NCBI GenBank assembly: GCA_000969725.1
Contig: JXSR01S073091.1
Reading direction: 5' to 3' (one strand)
Length of the DNA: 30,332 bases
From: Ophiothrix spiculata
Taxonomy: Eukaryota; Echinodermata; Ophiuroidea; Amphilepidida; Ophiotrichidae
Part shown: piece by piece, positions 1 to 9,748 of the stretch
Numbering within the stretch: position 1 is the first letter of the stretch
Layout of the letters: the number at the start of each line of letters is the position of its first letter
The notes under the pieces: generated by a model
The model's input: only the letters and a program-made list of their open reading frames with translations
The model's database searches: none
Told to the model about the DNA's origin: nothing
Made by a program: the position numbers and the translations under genes

Positions 1-219
1 GTCTCTCAATTTAGAGGGAAAATGACCAAATATGAGCTTATATTGGAGAAAAACTGAGATTTTTGCATCAATATTTGTAAATATCTAGAACAAAACTAAG
101 CCACTCAACCCACATTTCAACTACTTTTGAGACACTCTAGTGCAACCGGTGTGTCGTGTAATGGTGGCCCGCATGTGCCATAGGGTGGTGCGGGGTAGAT
201 CAATTAGTGCTGTGGAATC
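1..219. repeat. Dispersed repeat, copy A (left-truncated by window edge)
   Basis: This block is repeated in direct orientation at 1419-1647. Both copies start at GTCTCTCAATTTAGAGGG and end at TAGTGCTGTGGAATC, after which the flanks are unrelated. Copy A lacks about 16 bases (TGACAGACATCCAAAG) present in copy B near 1497-1512, and has a few extra bases near 140. No open frame or TIR is seen. Copy A begins at base 1, so its true left end may lie outside the window. The family is unknown. Confidence 0.9.
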
Positions 220-1418
220 TTAATTTACCTAAATATGCATAAAATGACTTAATTTGTATTATTTGTTGACCCCCTTCACATATAAAGCAAGCTCAGGGAT
301 CTCTAGATAAAATCATACCATTTTATAGAACCTTGACAAATGCTATCTTATGAAGATAGCAGCATTAATCTACTTTCGAATCATTGAAAAATCAATTTGA
401 ACGTTCACAAGAAATGATTCTAAAAGCAATGTTCCATTTATGAAGCTCTATGAGCATGAACACATCTCAATTCTTTACCTATTATTAAAGTAGGAAATCC
501 ATAGCTTGAGACAGTTCTTCATCTCTCCATTCCAACGCCAACAGCCGAGACCATTTCGCGTTGAGGTCGGAATTTGGCCGGAAATCCTGTTTTGCAAGTG
601 ATGGTAGAATCATTATTGCCGTGTTTGATGAAGCCTGTCAAGAAAGAAAGGGAAACAAAGAGAGGAAGAGAATAAATAAAATAAATAAAATGAAATGTGA
701 AAAACAATCATGAGCCTGCCCAGACCCCAGGCTAGACCAGGGCCAGGCCAGGGCAGGGCCAGGTCAGTCAGATTTCAAACAACACGGCACTTTCACGCTA
801 CATTTGGTACTCCATCGAAGGCAAATTTCATCATATGTTGAGTTAAAAGTCACCAAAATGCATCAAAACACACAAACAGGCCTTTTTAGTACGCTTTGGC
901 TGCATCCTAGTAGTACGTGACAGTGCTGCATAGTTAAGCTTACAACTTTGAAATTTTACCCATTTTACAAATTTACACAGTGACTAAAACATGTTTAAAA
1001 TTGCCCAATTTCACACAAATCCATCATATTGACAGGAAATGCAGTCTTAAAATTGATAAATTCAATCAAAACAAACATGTTTGTGTCTTACCGTACTCCA
1101 AACAGCCTGGTATACTTGTTAATGAGCATAGGGTGAAACGGGGCAAAATGACTCAAAATTCACTTAAGGTTGCACAGCACTAATTGGTATTCCTATTGTT
1201 TTACATGCAAATATTGTGTCTTTTTTACCCCAAAATGTAACATTTATGGTGTGACAATGCAATAAAACCATTGATTTTCTGAAAAACAATGAGATTTACT
1301 TTCATTTGACAAGCATTTGAAGTGGGGTTCAGCAGCTCGATTTTTCCCTACACTACCCTACATTTTTAACATGTTAAACAGCAGCTCGTGTTCTGGGTGA
1401 TTTCTAGACCATTTTTGC
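220..1418. other. Non-coding spacer between the two direct repeat copies
   Basis: No convincing gene. A G/C-rich run of imperfect CAGG/CCAGG steps lies at about 718-765 and stands out from the AT-rich surroundings. At 1130-1155 the text ATAGGGTGAAACGGGGCA resembles ATAGGGTGGTGCGGGGTA found inside both flanking repeat copies, so the spacer may belong to the same larger repeat. The words CAGCAGCTCG occur twice, at about 1330 and 1380. The short open frames here have no recognisable content. Confidence 0.6.
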
Positions 1419-1647
1419 GTCTCTCAATTTAGAGGGAAAATGACCAAATATGAGCTTATATTGAAGAAAAACTGAGATTTTTGCATCAATATTTGTTGAC
1501 AGACATCCAAAGTAAATATCTAGAACAAAACTAAGCCACTCAACCCACATTTCAACTACTTTTGAGACACTTTAGGGTGTGTCGTATAATGGCGGCCCGC
1601 ATGTGCCATAGGGTGGTGCGGGGTAGATCAATTAGTGCTGTGGAATC
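1419..1647. repeat. Dispersed repeat, copy B
   Basis: Second, longer copy of the block at 1-219, in the same orientation and about 1.4 kb away. Apart from the indels described for copy A, the two are nearly identical, which points to recent duplication or recent activity. Both stop at the same GTGGAATC junction. Confidence 0.9.
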
Positions 1648-2746
1648 AGCAGCAGAGTTAATGGGTAAGCTACCCTCTCTTATTTTGCGGAATAATGACT
1701 TTAGATTGGTGTGAAGATGTGGCTTGGCCAATTTTTATGATGGTCAGAAACATCCCAAACTGTTGCATGTGATTTTCTTGAGCTTTGAGCATGGAATCAG
1801 TTTCAATGTTTCAGCTAATAATATATACATTTCAACACGGTCTAGCAAAATCATACGGAAAGCACTTATTTGTAGCACTTGCCAACTTGTTTGAGCTATT
1901 GGGTTATATCTAAAAACAGAAATGTTACCTAATATTGGAAGGTTAAGGTATTCTTATCCTGCTTGAATGATAAAGAAAACTATAAACATGATTAACTACA
2001 AGTATAAGTATATTATATTATGTTTGTGGCATTTGTGATATATCGAAAAAGAACTGCCCTGCTGCTTTTATTAACCACAAAATGTGATTTACTCCTTGCA
2101 AATGGATTGGCATCTATCTACACATAAATATTCCTAAAATCGTTTAGTGGGGCTGCTGCACCATCCACCCTACTTTGCTGAAACCCGGGGTAGCACATGT
2201 AGCAGGGTACCTATGTTCAGCAGTCAAGACCCCCTTTTTCAGGCCTCCAGGCTACTCATCAGACTCCCATTTTCAGTATTTCAGTATGATTCAGTTCTTT
2301 AGACCCCCATTTTGAAGAAAAATACAACATTTTAGCTTCAACTACAGGAATTGATCAAAGAATTGTGAATTTTTTTAGATCAGATGGCTAAAATTTCAGT
2401 TCACTAGACCCCCACACCTTTGAGTGCACCCCCACCCAGGCTTAAACGACTGTTTGGTTTCGCAAAAATTATGCTGTCCCTTCCCATTGAAAAAATACTG
2501 AATCTGGCCCAAACTACTTCAGAGTTTTCTTATTTACTTTTATTCTTCCACACAGGTAATCTAGAAATACTGAACAATTTTGTCTGAAGTAGCAGAGGCC
2601 TTTAAGGAATGGGCTCTCGCGAAATCAAGCTGGATAACCCATATAATATTTCACCTGCTAGAATACATCATAATCATGAAAAAAACAGGGTGAGAACAAG
2701 AGCTATTCAATTTTTTGGCCGGGAAGTGACAATATTTGTCCCTTCT
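1648..2746. other. Non-coding; probable old repeat with AGACCCCC words
   Basis: No gene recognised. From about 2180 to 2440 there is ACCCGGGGTAGCAC followed by repeated AGACCCCCATTTT-like words (about 2228, 2300 and 2408) with CAGTATTTCAGTATGATTCAG between them. This looks like a decayed element related in style, not clearly in sequence, to the CCCGGG-ended elements further right. Ends cannot be defined. Confidence 0.4.
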
Positions 2747-3235
2747 TTAAAGGGGCATTGGACAAAATTTTGTTTGTGGATGATTTACACTTCCTATGTT
2801 AGACAATAACAGTAAATTTCCAAATATCAGGAAAATGTTGATCAAAACCTGCATAAAGGTCAAAATTTTGAATTTTATTTCATTTGTTGATTTTGGGTAT
2901 GAGGCTGTTCTCTAAACGTGTCATGATACTATACAATGAAAAAAAACCAAAGATTTGTTTGTAAAATCTTCCTTTCACATCATAGATTACATAAAAATCA
3001 AAAGACACTTGGAAACTTAATTAGATCTCATGAAAAGGCCAATTCTAAAAATTCAACTATAGAGGGCAGTATTTATCATTAATCTTAATATTTTGATATA
3101 AAGGGTTTGAACTTGAAATTGAAACTTTTCATGCTGTCATTATTAACACTAATACTTCAAATGATGTAAAAATCTCAAAATGTGTGGGGAAAAGTTTGGG
3201 GATGATGCTGAACTAATTGTCCAATGCACCTTTAA
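2747..3235. mobile_element. Non-autonomous DNA transposon with TTAA flanks
   Basis: Inverted ends TTAAAGGGGCATTGGACAA (2747-2765) and its near-exact complement at 3217-3235 match at 18 of 19 positions. Reading TTAA as the target duplication (2747-2750 and 3232-3235) leaves a 481-bp element starting AGGGGCATTGGAC. TTAA target duplications are typical of the piggyBac and Kolobok superfamilies. The interior has no transposase frame; the small open frame at 3180-3365 runs out through the right end and is judged spurious. Family assignment is inference. Confidence 0.65.
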
Positions 3236-4189
3236 CATTGGAAAGAATAGGCCTGCTTTTTATCGGTGTGCGCCCTGCCTATTTGGGTACACATCGAGTG
3301 TGTACCTTAATAGGTATAATGACTATTATGTGGAATCTTTTATGAATATGGATTACAGCAGCTAAACATCACAGCTGATTCATTGGCAAAACTGTGTTTG
3401 GGTTTAAATTTGGGGAGGGAATGACTATTGCTCAGAAATCATAAATCTATGTTTTGTATGCTCCTGTTAAATTAATATGTCAATCACAAGCTAACCTTAG
3501 TCAGGCCCTGTTTATCACTGTTAGGGTTAGGTAAATGCACACGAGATGGTTTACATTTGTGAACCTCATCAGGCGTATCCGCCTACCAAATTTTGTCAAA
3601 ATTACTCCCCAATTAAGAGTGATTGAAAGTTTTAATAAATGTGACATTCTGTCTTTTATTTTTGACTATTTTTAATTTATTTTTCCTTTTCAACTAAAAC
3701 TAATGTTTTGTATTTTGAAATTGAAGACGATGCGTTTCATGATGAAACCAACATGCGTGAAGCAAAGGTGGCATGCCAAATTATAATTTGATAACTAATT
3801 TGCTCATCACAAAAGATAATGATACTTGTTAAGAATGTTTCATTTGGCCTGTCACCTCAAGTCAATGTCAAGACTTTCTTAGTTTGTCTGTTTACATTAA
3901 ATCTACAATGATTTTTAATTGCATTTGAATTTGTTACAACTCTCATGAAATTGGATTTTATCACTAAATAGGGTCAATCAACCTACAACTTTTAACAAGC
4001 AGTGATATAATCAAGAACATTATTTTTTGAAACCGTCCAGAATAAGCAGTTATCAAACCTTATATAAAAGGGTATGTGGATAATTAAAGAGTTGTACTTT
4101 CATGGTCAGGTCTTAAGTGATGATTAGTAGATGAACCTTACAAGCAAAGCATGAGAAGAGGATGAAACATGACAGCAAGCACCACAAAA
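3236..4189. other. Non-coding, no recognised feature
   Basis: AT-rich sequence without a recognisable exon, RNA gene or repeat end. A small hairpin-capable word AGGCGTATCCGCCT occurs near 3571. Confidence 0.6.
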
Positions 4190-4665
4190 AAATGCCCTCA
4201 ATTGGATCTTTATCACCAGTTTGCTTTGCATTGCTGCCTGTTGTCCTTCTTGATGTAGGACTCAAAAAACAGTACCAACTTGAAATTACTTTAGATGCAG
4301 AAAAACATCTGTGTCAGCATCAGACTACAGACTTTTGGAGGTTCACCAAGTGTCCTCAATTGTAGCTTTGCCATCATCATTTGGATTCGCCCCTGGTTGT
4401 TGTCCTTCTTAATGGACTACAACAAAGTACCCACTTGCAGACATATACACTTGATGCAGAATAATCTGCTTCAGCATTGGCCCACATACAAAGGTGGGTT
4501 CGAGTACTCAATTGATGGTACGTCCTCAACACTTGGTCTCCCCTCACTACCTGTTGTCCTTAAGGGCTGCCAAAAAAAACAGTACCCACTTGCAGACACT
4601 AGATGCAATATAGTATCTGTGTCAGCATTGGACCTCAGGCTTTCAATGTCAGTCCAGGAGTGATG
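4190..4665. repeat. Three-unit tandem repeat, period about 154-159 bp
   Basis: The landmark TTGTCCTT(CTT) recurs at 4241, 4400 and 4554. Each is followed by a GACT/GGCT...CAAAA/CAACA..AGTACCCACTTG word, then GATGCAGAA and a TCAGCATTGG or TCAGCATCAG word in the same order. Units are strongly diverged. The 122-codon open frame at 4295-4663 crosses unit boundaries and does not repeat its protein sequence in register, so it is not taken as a gene. A similar word (GTCCTTCTTGATGGACTACA on the minus strand) lies at 13562-13581, just upstream of a LINE fragment. Confidence 0.7.
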
Positions 4666-5249
4666 CTCTCAAAGCCAGCTTTACACATTCTCCTAACTTA
4701 GCCGAATATTAAGAGTGCAAATAGACCCGTTTCATAAGTTGTACTTTCTTGAATCTATGGTTAGCCATTTACTGATTGTCTTGCTTTCACCATTGCTGAC
4801 GAAATGTTGATTCAAATACAAGCGTCATCATTACATCTAACAGTGAAACAGAGATGGGAAGAAGGGGTAGAAACTAGAGGTTTTTACCACAACCAACTTA
4901 GGTATACCGATCTGATTAAAAATTTAACATATACTTTTTCCATATTTGAATGAAGGGTCATCACATACATAAAGCAATTGTCAAGCTTCATTTGTATACC
5001 TGATGTTAAATTAATGCTACAGGCAAAAATGTGTCTGAGAGTGACCCATAGAAACCTATCCGATACTAGTATTTAATCTTGTTCTGACAAAATATTCCAG
5101 TAATTCAGCACCTTTTTACCATATCTCTTCAACGTTACATAATATGTTCATGAAAATTTACCAGGAGTTATAAGAAAAATATGCGCTTTCATCTGATTTC
5201 AAAAACTCCAATTTTATTTTTTGAGTGAAAGTGATCGGAATAGATTCAC
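4666..5249. other. Non-coding, no recognised feature
   Basis: AT-rich spacer between the tandem repeat and the SINE. No open frame, splice-bounded exon or repeat end could be supported. Confidence 0.6.
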
Positions 5250-5452
5250 CAGGTATACACTGAATGCAGCGCCCCAAGAAGGAGCATTCGCACAGGGCAC
5301 CAACGGCTTAACGTGACTTCCGAACCACGGGGCAAATAGAGTAAAGTTTCTTGCCCAAGGAAACAAGGGGACATAAACCGCCGTGCCCGGGGCTCAAACC
5401 CACAACCTCTGTATTACTAAACCCGTGCTCTAACCGCTCTGCTATGCTCCCC
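5250..5452 (-). mobile_element. tRNA-derived SINE
   Basis: Read on the minus strand from 5452, the sequence starts GGGGAGCATAGCAGAGCGGT with a pol III A box TAGCAGAGCGG (complement of 5434-5444). The B box GGTTTGAGCCC is the complement of 5390-5400. The spacing suits a tRNA-like head of about 72 nt. The body contains CTTGGGCAAGAAACTTTACT, a word common in SINEs of aquatic animals, and GGAAGTCACGTTAAGCCGTT. The latter is shared with 13755-13774, showing a second family member. The 3' boundary near 5250 is approximate. It is a retroposed repeat, not a functional tRNA, because the acceptor stem and anticodon arm do not pair properly. Confidence 0.85.
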
Positions 5453-5683
5453 TAATATTAATACACACCTTTAATTGAATTAATACTAAGTGCTACCTTA
5501 ACCAAGAGAGGATTATTGAGCATGGAAAGTACTCATGTATTACAGAAATGCATTTTTTGCCATTGATTTTTTGATATGTACTTATCTCCAGTTAAAACTT
5601 GCATAGTGAAAGTCTAGCTGCTTCAAAGCTCAACTGGTGGCTCATTGCTGAACTGGTAGTTCTCAGCGGTTGATAATGTTCAT
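5453..5683. other. Short non-coding spacer
   Basis: Between the SINE and the next transposon. Contains CTCAACTGGTGGCTCATTGCTGAACTGGTAG (about 5630-5660), an internally duplicated CTGGTRG word that faintly recalls a tRNA A box but has no B box partner. Confidence 0.4.
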
Positions 5684-6103
5684 AACAATAGCCTGGGAGG
5701 CCGCTCGCATGCTCGTCAGAAAAAACGTCAAAAAAGGGTCGGATTTTGCCCCATTTGCATCGTTGACGTCTTTAGAAAAAGGGGTGCCTTTCAGGGTAAC
5801 TTTCGATAATAAGGGTCGTCTTTTTGCAATACTTTCGAGTCACTTTTTCGCCAAGTATTCTAAAATTTCAAGAAATAATTTCAGAAAAGGCTTCCAATGT
5901 ATTATTCATGTTTTTATGGCAGAAAATAGTGCGTTGTTACGCTGCTAAGGGTCCATTTCAGTGTGTTACATCATTAATGGGTCAAATTTCCATTACGACA
6001 TTTAGGGGTCAAGTTCAGTGCCCGTGTTTAGTGTATTACGACATTGAGGGGTATGATTTTGAACATTTTACGACAGTAAGGGTTGGAATTTGCTGTACAT
6101 GAT

Positions 6104-6369
6104 TTAGGCTTGGCGTCCAAAGACATTCGCTCACCCGAGAGACATTCGCTCATGATGTTCGCTCTGAAATATTATCTAAAATAGAGGTAAACATTGCTTA
6201 CAATGTTTGAATATTAGTTAAACCGATGTTAGCATTATTTAAATCGGTGGTAACATCAATCTAATCAATATTCAAGCATTGTAAGTGTCATTTACTCTCA
6301 ATTTGGCCGAGCGAACATCGCGAGCGAATGTCTCTCGGGGGAGCGAATGTCTTTGGACGTCAAGCCTTA
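6104..6369. mobile_element. Foldback MITE, family A copy 1, with TTA target duplication
   Basis: TTA (6104-6106) GGCTTGGCGTCCAAAGACAT ... ATGTCTTTGGACGTCAAGCC TTA (6367-6369). The TIRs continue inward for about 46 bp with about two mismatches, reading CATTCGCTC, CCGAGAGACATTCGCT on each side. The centre is also largely self-complementary (TTGCTTACAATGTTTGAATATTAG against its partner near 6260-6290). The 3-bp TTA duplication is what PIF/Harbinger-type elements produce. A second, diverged copy is at 21998-22219. It is nested in the AACAATAG-flanked element, so it inserted later. Confidence 0.85.
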
Positions 6370-6432
6370 GACATTTAGTGTCCGATATTGAGGTGCTCTG
6401 ACGAGCATGCGTACCACTTTTTTCTTTGAGCA

Positions 6433-6452
6433 CCCCCCCCCCCCCCCCCCCC
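6433..6452. repeat. Homopolymer run of 20 C
   Basis: Uninterrupted C tract at the right end of the AACAATAG-flanked transposon. Its length may be unreliable in assembly. Other C-rich ends of the same element type are at 7765-7777. Confidence 0.8.
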
Positions 6453-6463
6453 GGGAACAATAG

Positions 6464-6675
6464 CAACCAGTCAGAAGTGGCAGTTGTTGGTTGAGTTTTT
6501 ATGTACTTATTGTTTTCCTAGCTGCATGTGTGTCCCTGTTCACATGTTAATCACCAGCCAGGGAGTTACTCCATCAAATTCAAGAAAAAGTGGTATTCAT
6601 GCTATTCAAATCTAATGGGCATACATATTCAGGAACACCAAATTTCAACCTTTATAAAAGCGTATCATGATAAAA
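6464..6675. other. Short spacer, no recognised feature
   Basis: Between the transposon and the LINE fragment. It may contain eroded 5' sequence of the LINE, but no reverse transcriptase motif could be read here. Confidence 0.4.
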
Positions 6676-7325
6676 AGACTGGAGAAGAGCGCACAGCAGT
6701 TAGGGATGCAGATCAGTGCTGAAAAGAGTAAGATCATGAGTATGGGTTCCAACCAGATTTGGAAGTAAGAATGAATGGTAGGAAGCTTGAAACTGTTAAT
6801 GCATTCCAATACCTTAGTGCTACCATCACAGATGATTCAGTGCAAGAAATTAAGATCTGATTAGCCGTTGCCACATCTTCATTTGGAAAGCTGAAGCCAA
6901 TTTAGAGAGACAAAAACATATCTATGACAACCAATAGTTATGTAAATCTTCCTATATGGGTGTAAAACCTGGACATTAAATACTGAAATGAAAAAGCACA
7001 TCAACGTTTTTGAGATGAACTCAATGCGCAGATTACTCTAGGTACACTACACCTCTCACACCTCTAACAAGCAAATAAGGGAGCTGATGCAAAGCTACAT
7101 CGGTGAGCATGAAGATCTGTTAACAATTGTAAAACATAGGCAGTTGCAATGGTTTGGGCATGTGACCAGGTGGAAAGGTAGCCTTGCTAACAATATTCTG
7201 CAAGGAGGTACAGATGTCTCAAGAAAGAGAAGAAGACCTGCAAGAACATGGACTAACAACATCAGAACAGCTGAAGATAGAGATCTGTGGAAAACATGTA
7301 TTTCAAGTGCCATCAGTAGGCCTAT
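6676..7325 (+). mobile_element. Decayed non-LTR retrotransposon (LINE), 3' end of the polymerase frame
   Basis: Protein pieces in successive, shifted frames match the end of a LINE reverse transcriptase. RLEKSAQQLGMQISAEKSK starts at 6676 (the GLxIxxEKTK-like motif). LETVNAFQYLSATITDD lies at about 6786-6836 (FxYLGxxIT motif). LYGCKTWTLNTEM lies at about 6951-6989 (YGCETWTL motif). From about 7087 to 7290 comes the C-terminal part with HRQLQWFGHVTR and RKRRRPARTWTNNI (the R-L-x-WFGHV and GRPxxxW motifs). Several stops and frameshifts separate the parts, so it is dead. It ends near a GATA microsatellite (7356-7369), a common LINE 3' tail. Confidence 0.85.
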
Positions 7326-7355
7326 GTAGCCCCAACGGCCAACAGCTATGGGACA

Positions 7356-7369
7356 TAGATAGATAGATG
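7356..7369. repeat. Short GATA microsatellite, probable LINE tail
   Basis: ATAGATAGATAGAT follows the LINE C-terminal segment by about 30 bases and probably marks the retrotransposon 3' end. Confidence 0.6.
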
Positions 7370-7421
7370 CTACAAATTTTACCCGTAAATTGTGTAACAC
7401 ATGCCAAAAATCCTTTATGGT

Positions 7422-7790
7422 GTAATGCCCCCGGGGGGTTCTCAAGTTTGGTTTTGGTAGGGACATGCCTCTGGGAAATTTGAAAAGCCACCCATTCAAA
7501 TACCAATTTTCAAGAAAAAGGAACCCATCCATAAACCAAATCTTCCCAATTTTGAGTCACTTAATCAAAAACACATTTTTTCTGCCCAAATTTACACTAT
7601 ATTGGCAAAATTCTCTAAAGTTTTGAAGAATTGTCAACATTTTGAAAAGAGAACCCATCGAAATACCACATTTTGCGAAGAAAAAGGACCGATTGAAATA
7701 CCACAGAGAGTCTGATTTTAATACTCGAAGTTGCAGCACGTCCCCATAACCCTTTTTGTACTAACCCCCCCCCCCCCTTGGGGTAATGCT
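7422..7790 (-). mobile_element. CCCGGG-ended short DNA transposon, copy 1
   Basis: Target duplication GTAATGCC (7422-7429) and GTAATGCT (7783-7790) match at 7 of 8 positions. The element is 7430-7782. The left end is CCCGGGGGGTTCTCAAG; the right end complemented is CCCAAGGGGGGGG. The interior, read on the minus strand, resembles the + strand of the copy at 9174-9516. Shared words are GGTCCTTTTTCTT, TGTGGTATTT, ATGGGT and GGATGGGTTCCTTTTTCTTG. The overlapping minus-strand open frames reflect the low complexity of this element, not genes. Confidence 0.75.
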
Positions 7791-9165
7791 CTCTCAGTGG
7801 CATTCCACTCTGAAATCTGAAAGTTATAACACCATTTTAGCACAAATTAGGGGCCCTAATAATTATAATTGGATACATTTGGTACATTGGATGTGCCCTT
7901 TTTATGACAGTGTGTGTTTTAATGGGCGGCCCTTCAAAATTGCAGCATGGAGACAGTACACAATGTAATCAGATGACAGCTCATGGTGAAAAAGTAACCC
8001 TAAACGTAAAAGATTAAAATTACAACTGTTTTAAGCATTGAAGGTTTAGTGTCCCCTTTTTCTGATGTGCATAGGTACCAACCAACCAACATGCTTAGTG
8101 GCTTAGTGCCCCCTTCATGATTACAAGTTAAATGGGTGTGTGGTTTAATGATCATGACCTAAATTGTACAAATGGGTTAATTTCAGAGAACTGCGCTTGT
8201 CAATTTAAATCATTTTTTGACATCTATTAATCATAAAATCTGATTTTATTGCTACCGTAATTGATGAAGAAGTTTCATTCAATATCATTACCAGTATCAT
8301 GTCTTTTGTCAATCATTTAGAAATGTCAGTGGTTCAAGTTGTCTGTTTAATGAAGTCTAGTTAACTTTTTTAATTGGCAATTTAAGGAAGAATGGAGCGG
8401 AAATATAGCAATAGACATTTTCTAATCCTACTCTTACTAAACAAGTCCTTAGTGGAGTCTGTCTTCTTTTAATTGACTGAGATTGTTAACATGCACTTTA
8501 AGAAAAAAGATTACCTCAAGTTACTGATATTGGGCAACTTTAAGTAAAAAGATTACCTCAAGTTATTGATATTGGGCAATTAACATTCTGATCTGTAATA
8601 TGAATGATTTAGAAGCAGTGGGATTACTTAGATAAACCTTGCACACGCCATGGCATCTTTTGTATATACGATTAACAACAATTTTACCTGCATGTCTGGT
8701 TTTCTCAGTCCTATTTATAAGGGATGCTCAATAAGATTGTGGTCTACAGCAAAATGGTCATCACAAGGTCCAACTCCCAACATCTACATGAATATCTAAA
8801 ATATTTCATCAAACCAAAAAATGAAAAATGTGCCAAATGAAAAATGTGCCAACCTCTGTGAGTTCAAACTTGTTTAATTGTAACGAAAAGTCTATCCTAT
8901 AATAGGCAGTTGCCTAGGTTTATGTATAAAAAAGGTTATACATGGGAAGCAAATTAGGCTATCTAGTACCTCAGTGGTAGGCTCTTTTAATACGCCACTG
9001 ATCCCTCTTGTAGCTTATTATAAGTAGACCTTTATTGCCAATAAGTTAATAATAGTTGAACACCCCTGATACACCCAGCTATACTTCGATCAGGTCCCAT
9101 ACACATCGTGAAGCATGTGCGAAGCTGATCACAGCACAACTGCAGGAGCTGTAGCATGTGTTGTA
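7791..9165. other. Non-coding; holds a 42-bp tandem duplication
   Basis: No gene recognised. Besides the duplication at 8496-8579, the phrase AATGAAAAATGTGCCAA occurs twice side by side near 8819-8851. CCTCAGTGGTAGGC at about 8970 recalls a tRNA A box but lacks a B box. Confidence 0.5.
8496..8579. repeat. Two-copy 42-bp tandem duplication
   Basis: Units 8496-8537 and 8538-8579 both run CTTTAAG..AAAAAGATTACCTCAAG to GATATTGGGCAA with only two differences. The high identity implies a recent local duplication. Confidence 0.9.
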
Positions 9166-9524
9166 CGAAAGGCCCCGGGAGGGGTAGTTAGTTCAAAAGT
9201 GACTACGGGGATGTGCCACTAACTTGGGTAGCAAAATCAGGGTAGTTGGTATGTGAATGGGTCCTTTTTCTTTGCAATATGTGGTATTTTGATGGGTCAG
9301 TTTTCCAAAATTTTCAAAAAAAAATCAGAAAATTTGTGCAAAATTAGCGCAAATTTCTGGAGAAAAATTCAATTTTTAAATAAATTTTATTCAAAATTTG
9401 GGCGATTTTGTATATGGATGGGTCTCTTTTTCTTGAAAATTTATATCTGTATGGGTGGTACTTCAATTTTCCCAGCGGCACACCCCTACCCAAATCAATA
9501 TTGAGTACCCCCCGGGCGTGAGGC
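9166..9524 (+). mobile_element. CCCGGG-ended short DNA transposon, copy 2
   Basis: The element is 9174-9516. It starts CCCGGGAGGGGTAG and ends with the complement of CCCGGGGGGTACTCAA. The flanking octamers CGAAAGGC (9166-9173) and CGTGAGGC (9517-9524) agree at 6 of 8 positions, consistent with an older 8-bp duplication. It is in opposite orientation to the copy at 7430-7782. The 83-codon open frame inside (rich in F, K and I) mirrors minus-strand frames in the other copy. It has no known domain, so shared nucleotide ancestry explains it. Confidence 0.75.
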
Positions 9525-9613
9525 TAGCACATCAGTATCTGTGGTGCGGGTGTGAGGTGCAACATCTTTGCTCGTGGATGAAGAAAAGCCTCACAAATAA
9601 TGTAATGATCCTC

Positions 9614-9748
9614 ATGTTTATGTTTTCAGATACCAAGTTTGGAGAGTACCATCTGAACCCCGTTAAAGTATAGCTAGAAGAAAGTAATCTGCCGTGTATG
9701 TTTATGTTTTCAGCTATCCCAAGTTTTGAGACTGTCGTCTGAACCCCT
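9614..9748 (+). repeat. 84-bp tandem duplication carrying a splice-acceptor-like word
   Basis: ATGTTTATGTTTTCAG occurs at 9614-9629 and again, identically, at 9698-9713. Each is followed by a related stretch (CCAAGTTTGGAGAGTACCATC and CCAAGTTTTGAGACTGTCGTC, then TGAACCCC). In one reading frame both encode a similar nonapeptide (QVWRVPSEP and QVLRLSSEP). This could be a duplicated 3' splice site plus exon start, or simply a duplicated repeat fragment. Confidence 0.6.

Larger units (their letters stand above)
5692..6455. mobile_element. CCCGGG-ended DNA transposon with 8-bp target duplication, interrupted by a MITE
   Basis: An exact 8-bp direct repeat AACAATAG flanks the block (5684-5691 and 6456-6463). 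The ends are CCTGGGAGG on the left and, complemented, CCCGGGGGGG on the right. A further inverted match GCATGCTCGTCAGA sits inside both ends (about 5707-5720 and 6397-6410). The interior has TTAGGGGTCAAG/ATTGAGGGGTATG-type steps of ACGACATT plus GGGG. A separate foldback MITE with its own target duplication sits at 6107-6366, so the original element was about 500 bp. No transposase is encoded. Eight-base duplications are typical of hAT and P superfamilies; the assignment here is open. Confidence 0.75.

Noticed and set aside
4295-4663. 122-codon open frame
   Set aside because: It crosses three units of a diverged tandem repeat, has no acceptor/donor logic and no recognisable domain.
7095-7532. 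145-codon minus-strand open frame
   Set aside because: It overlaps the LINE C-terminus on the opposite strand and one end of a transposon; no motif.
9253-9504. 83-codon frame rich in F, K and I
   Set aside because: It lies wholly inside a short DNA transposon and its similarity to frames at 7557-7803 follows from shared repeat ancestry.
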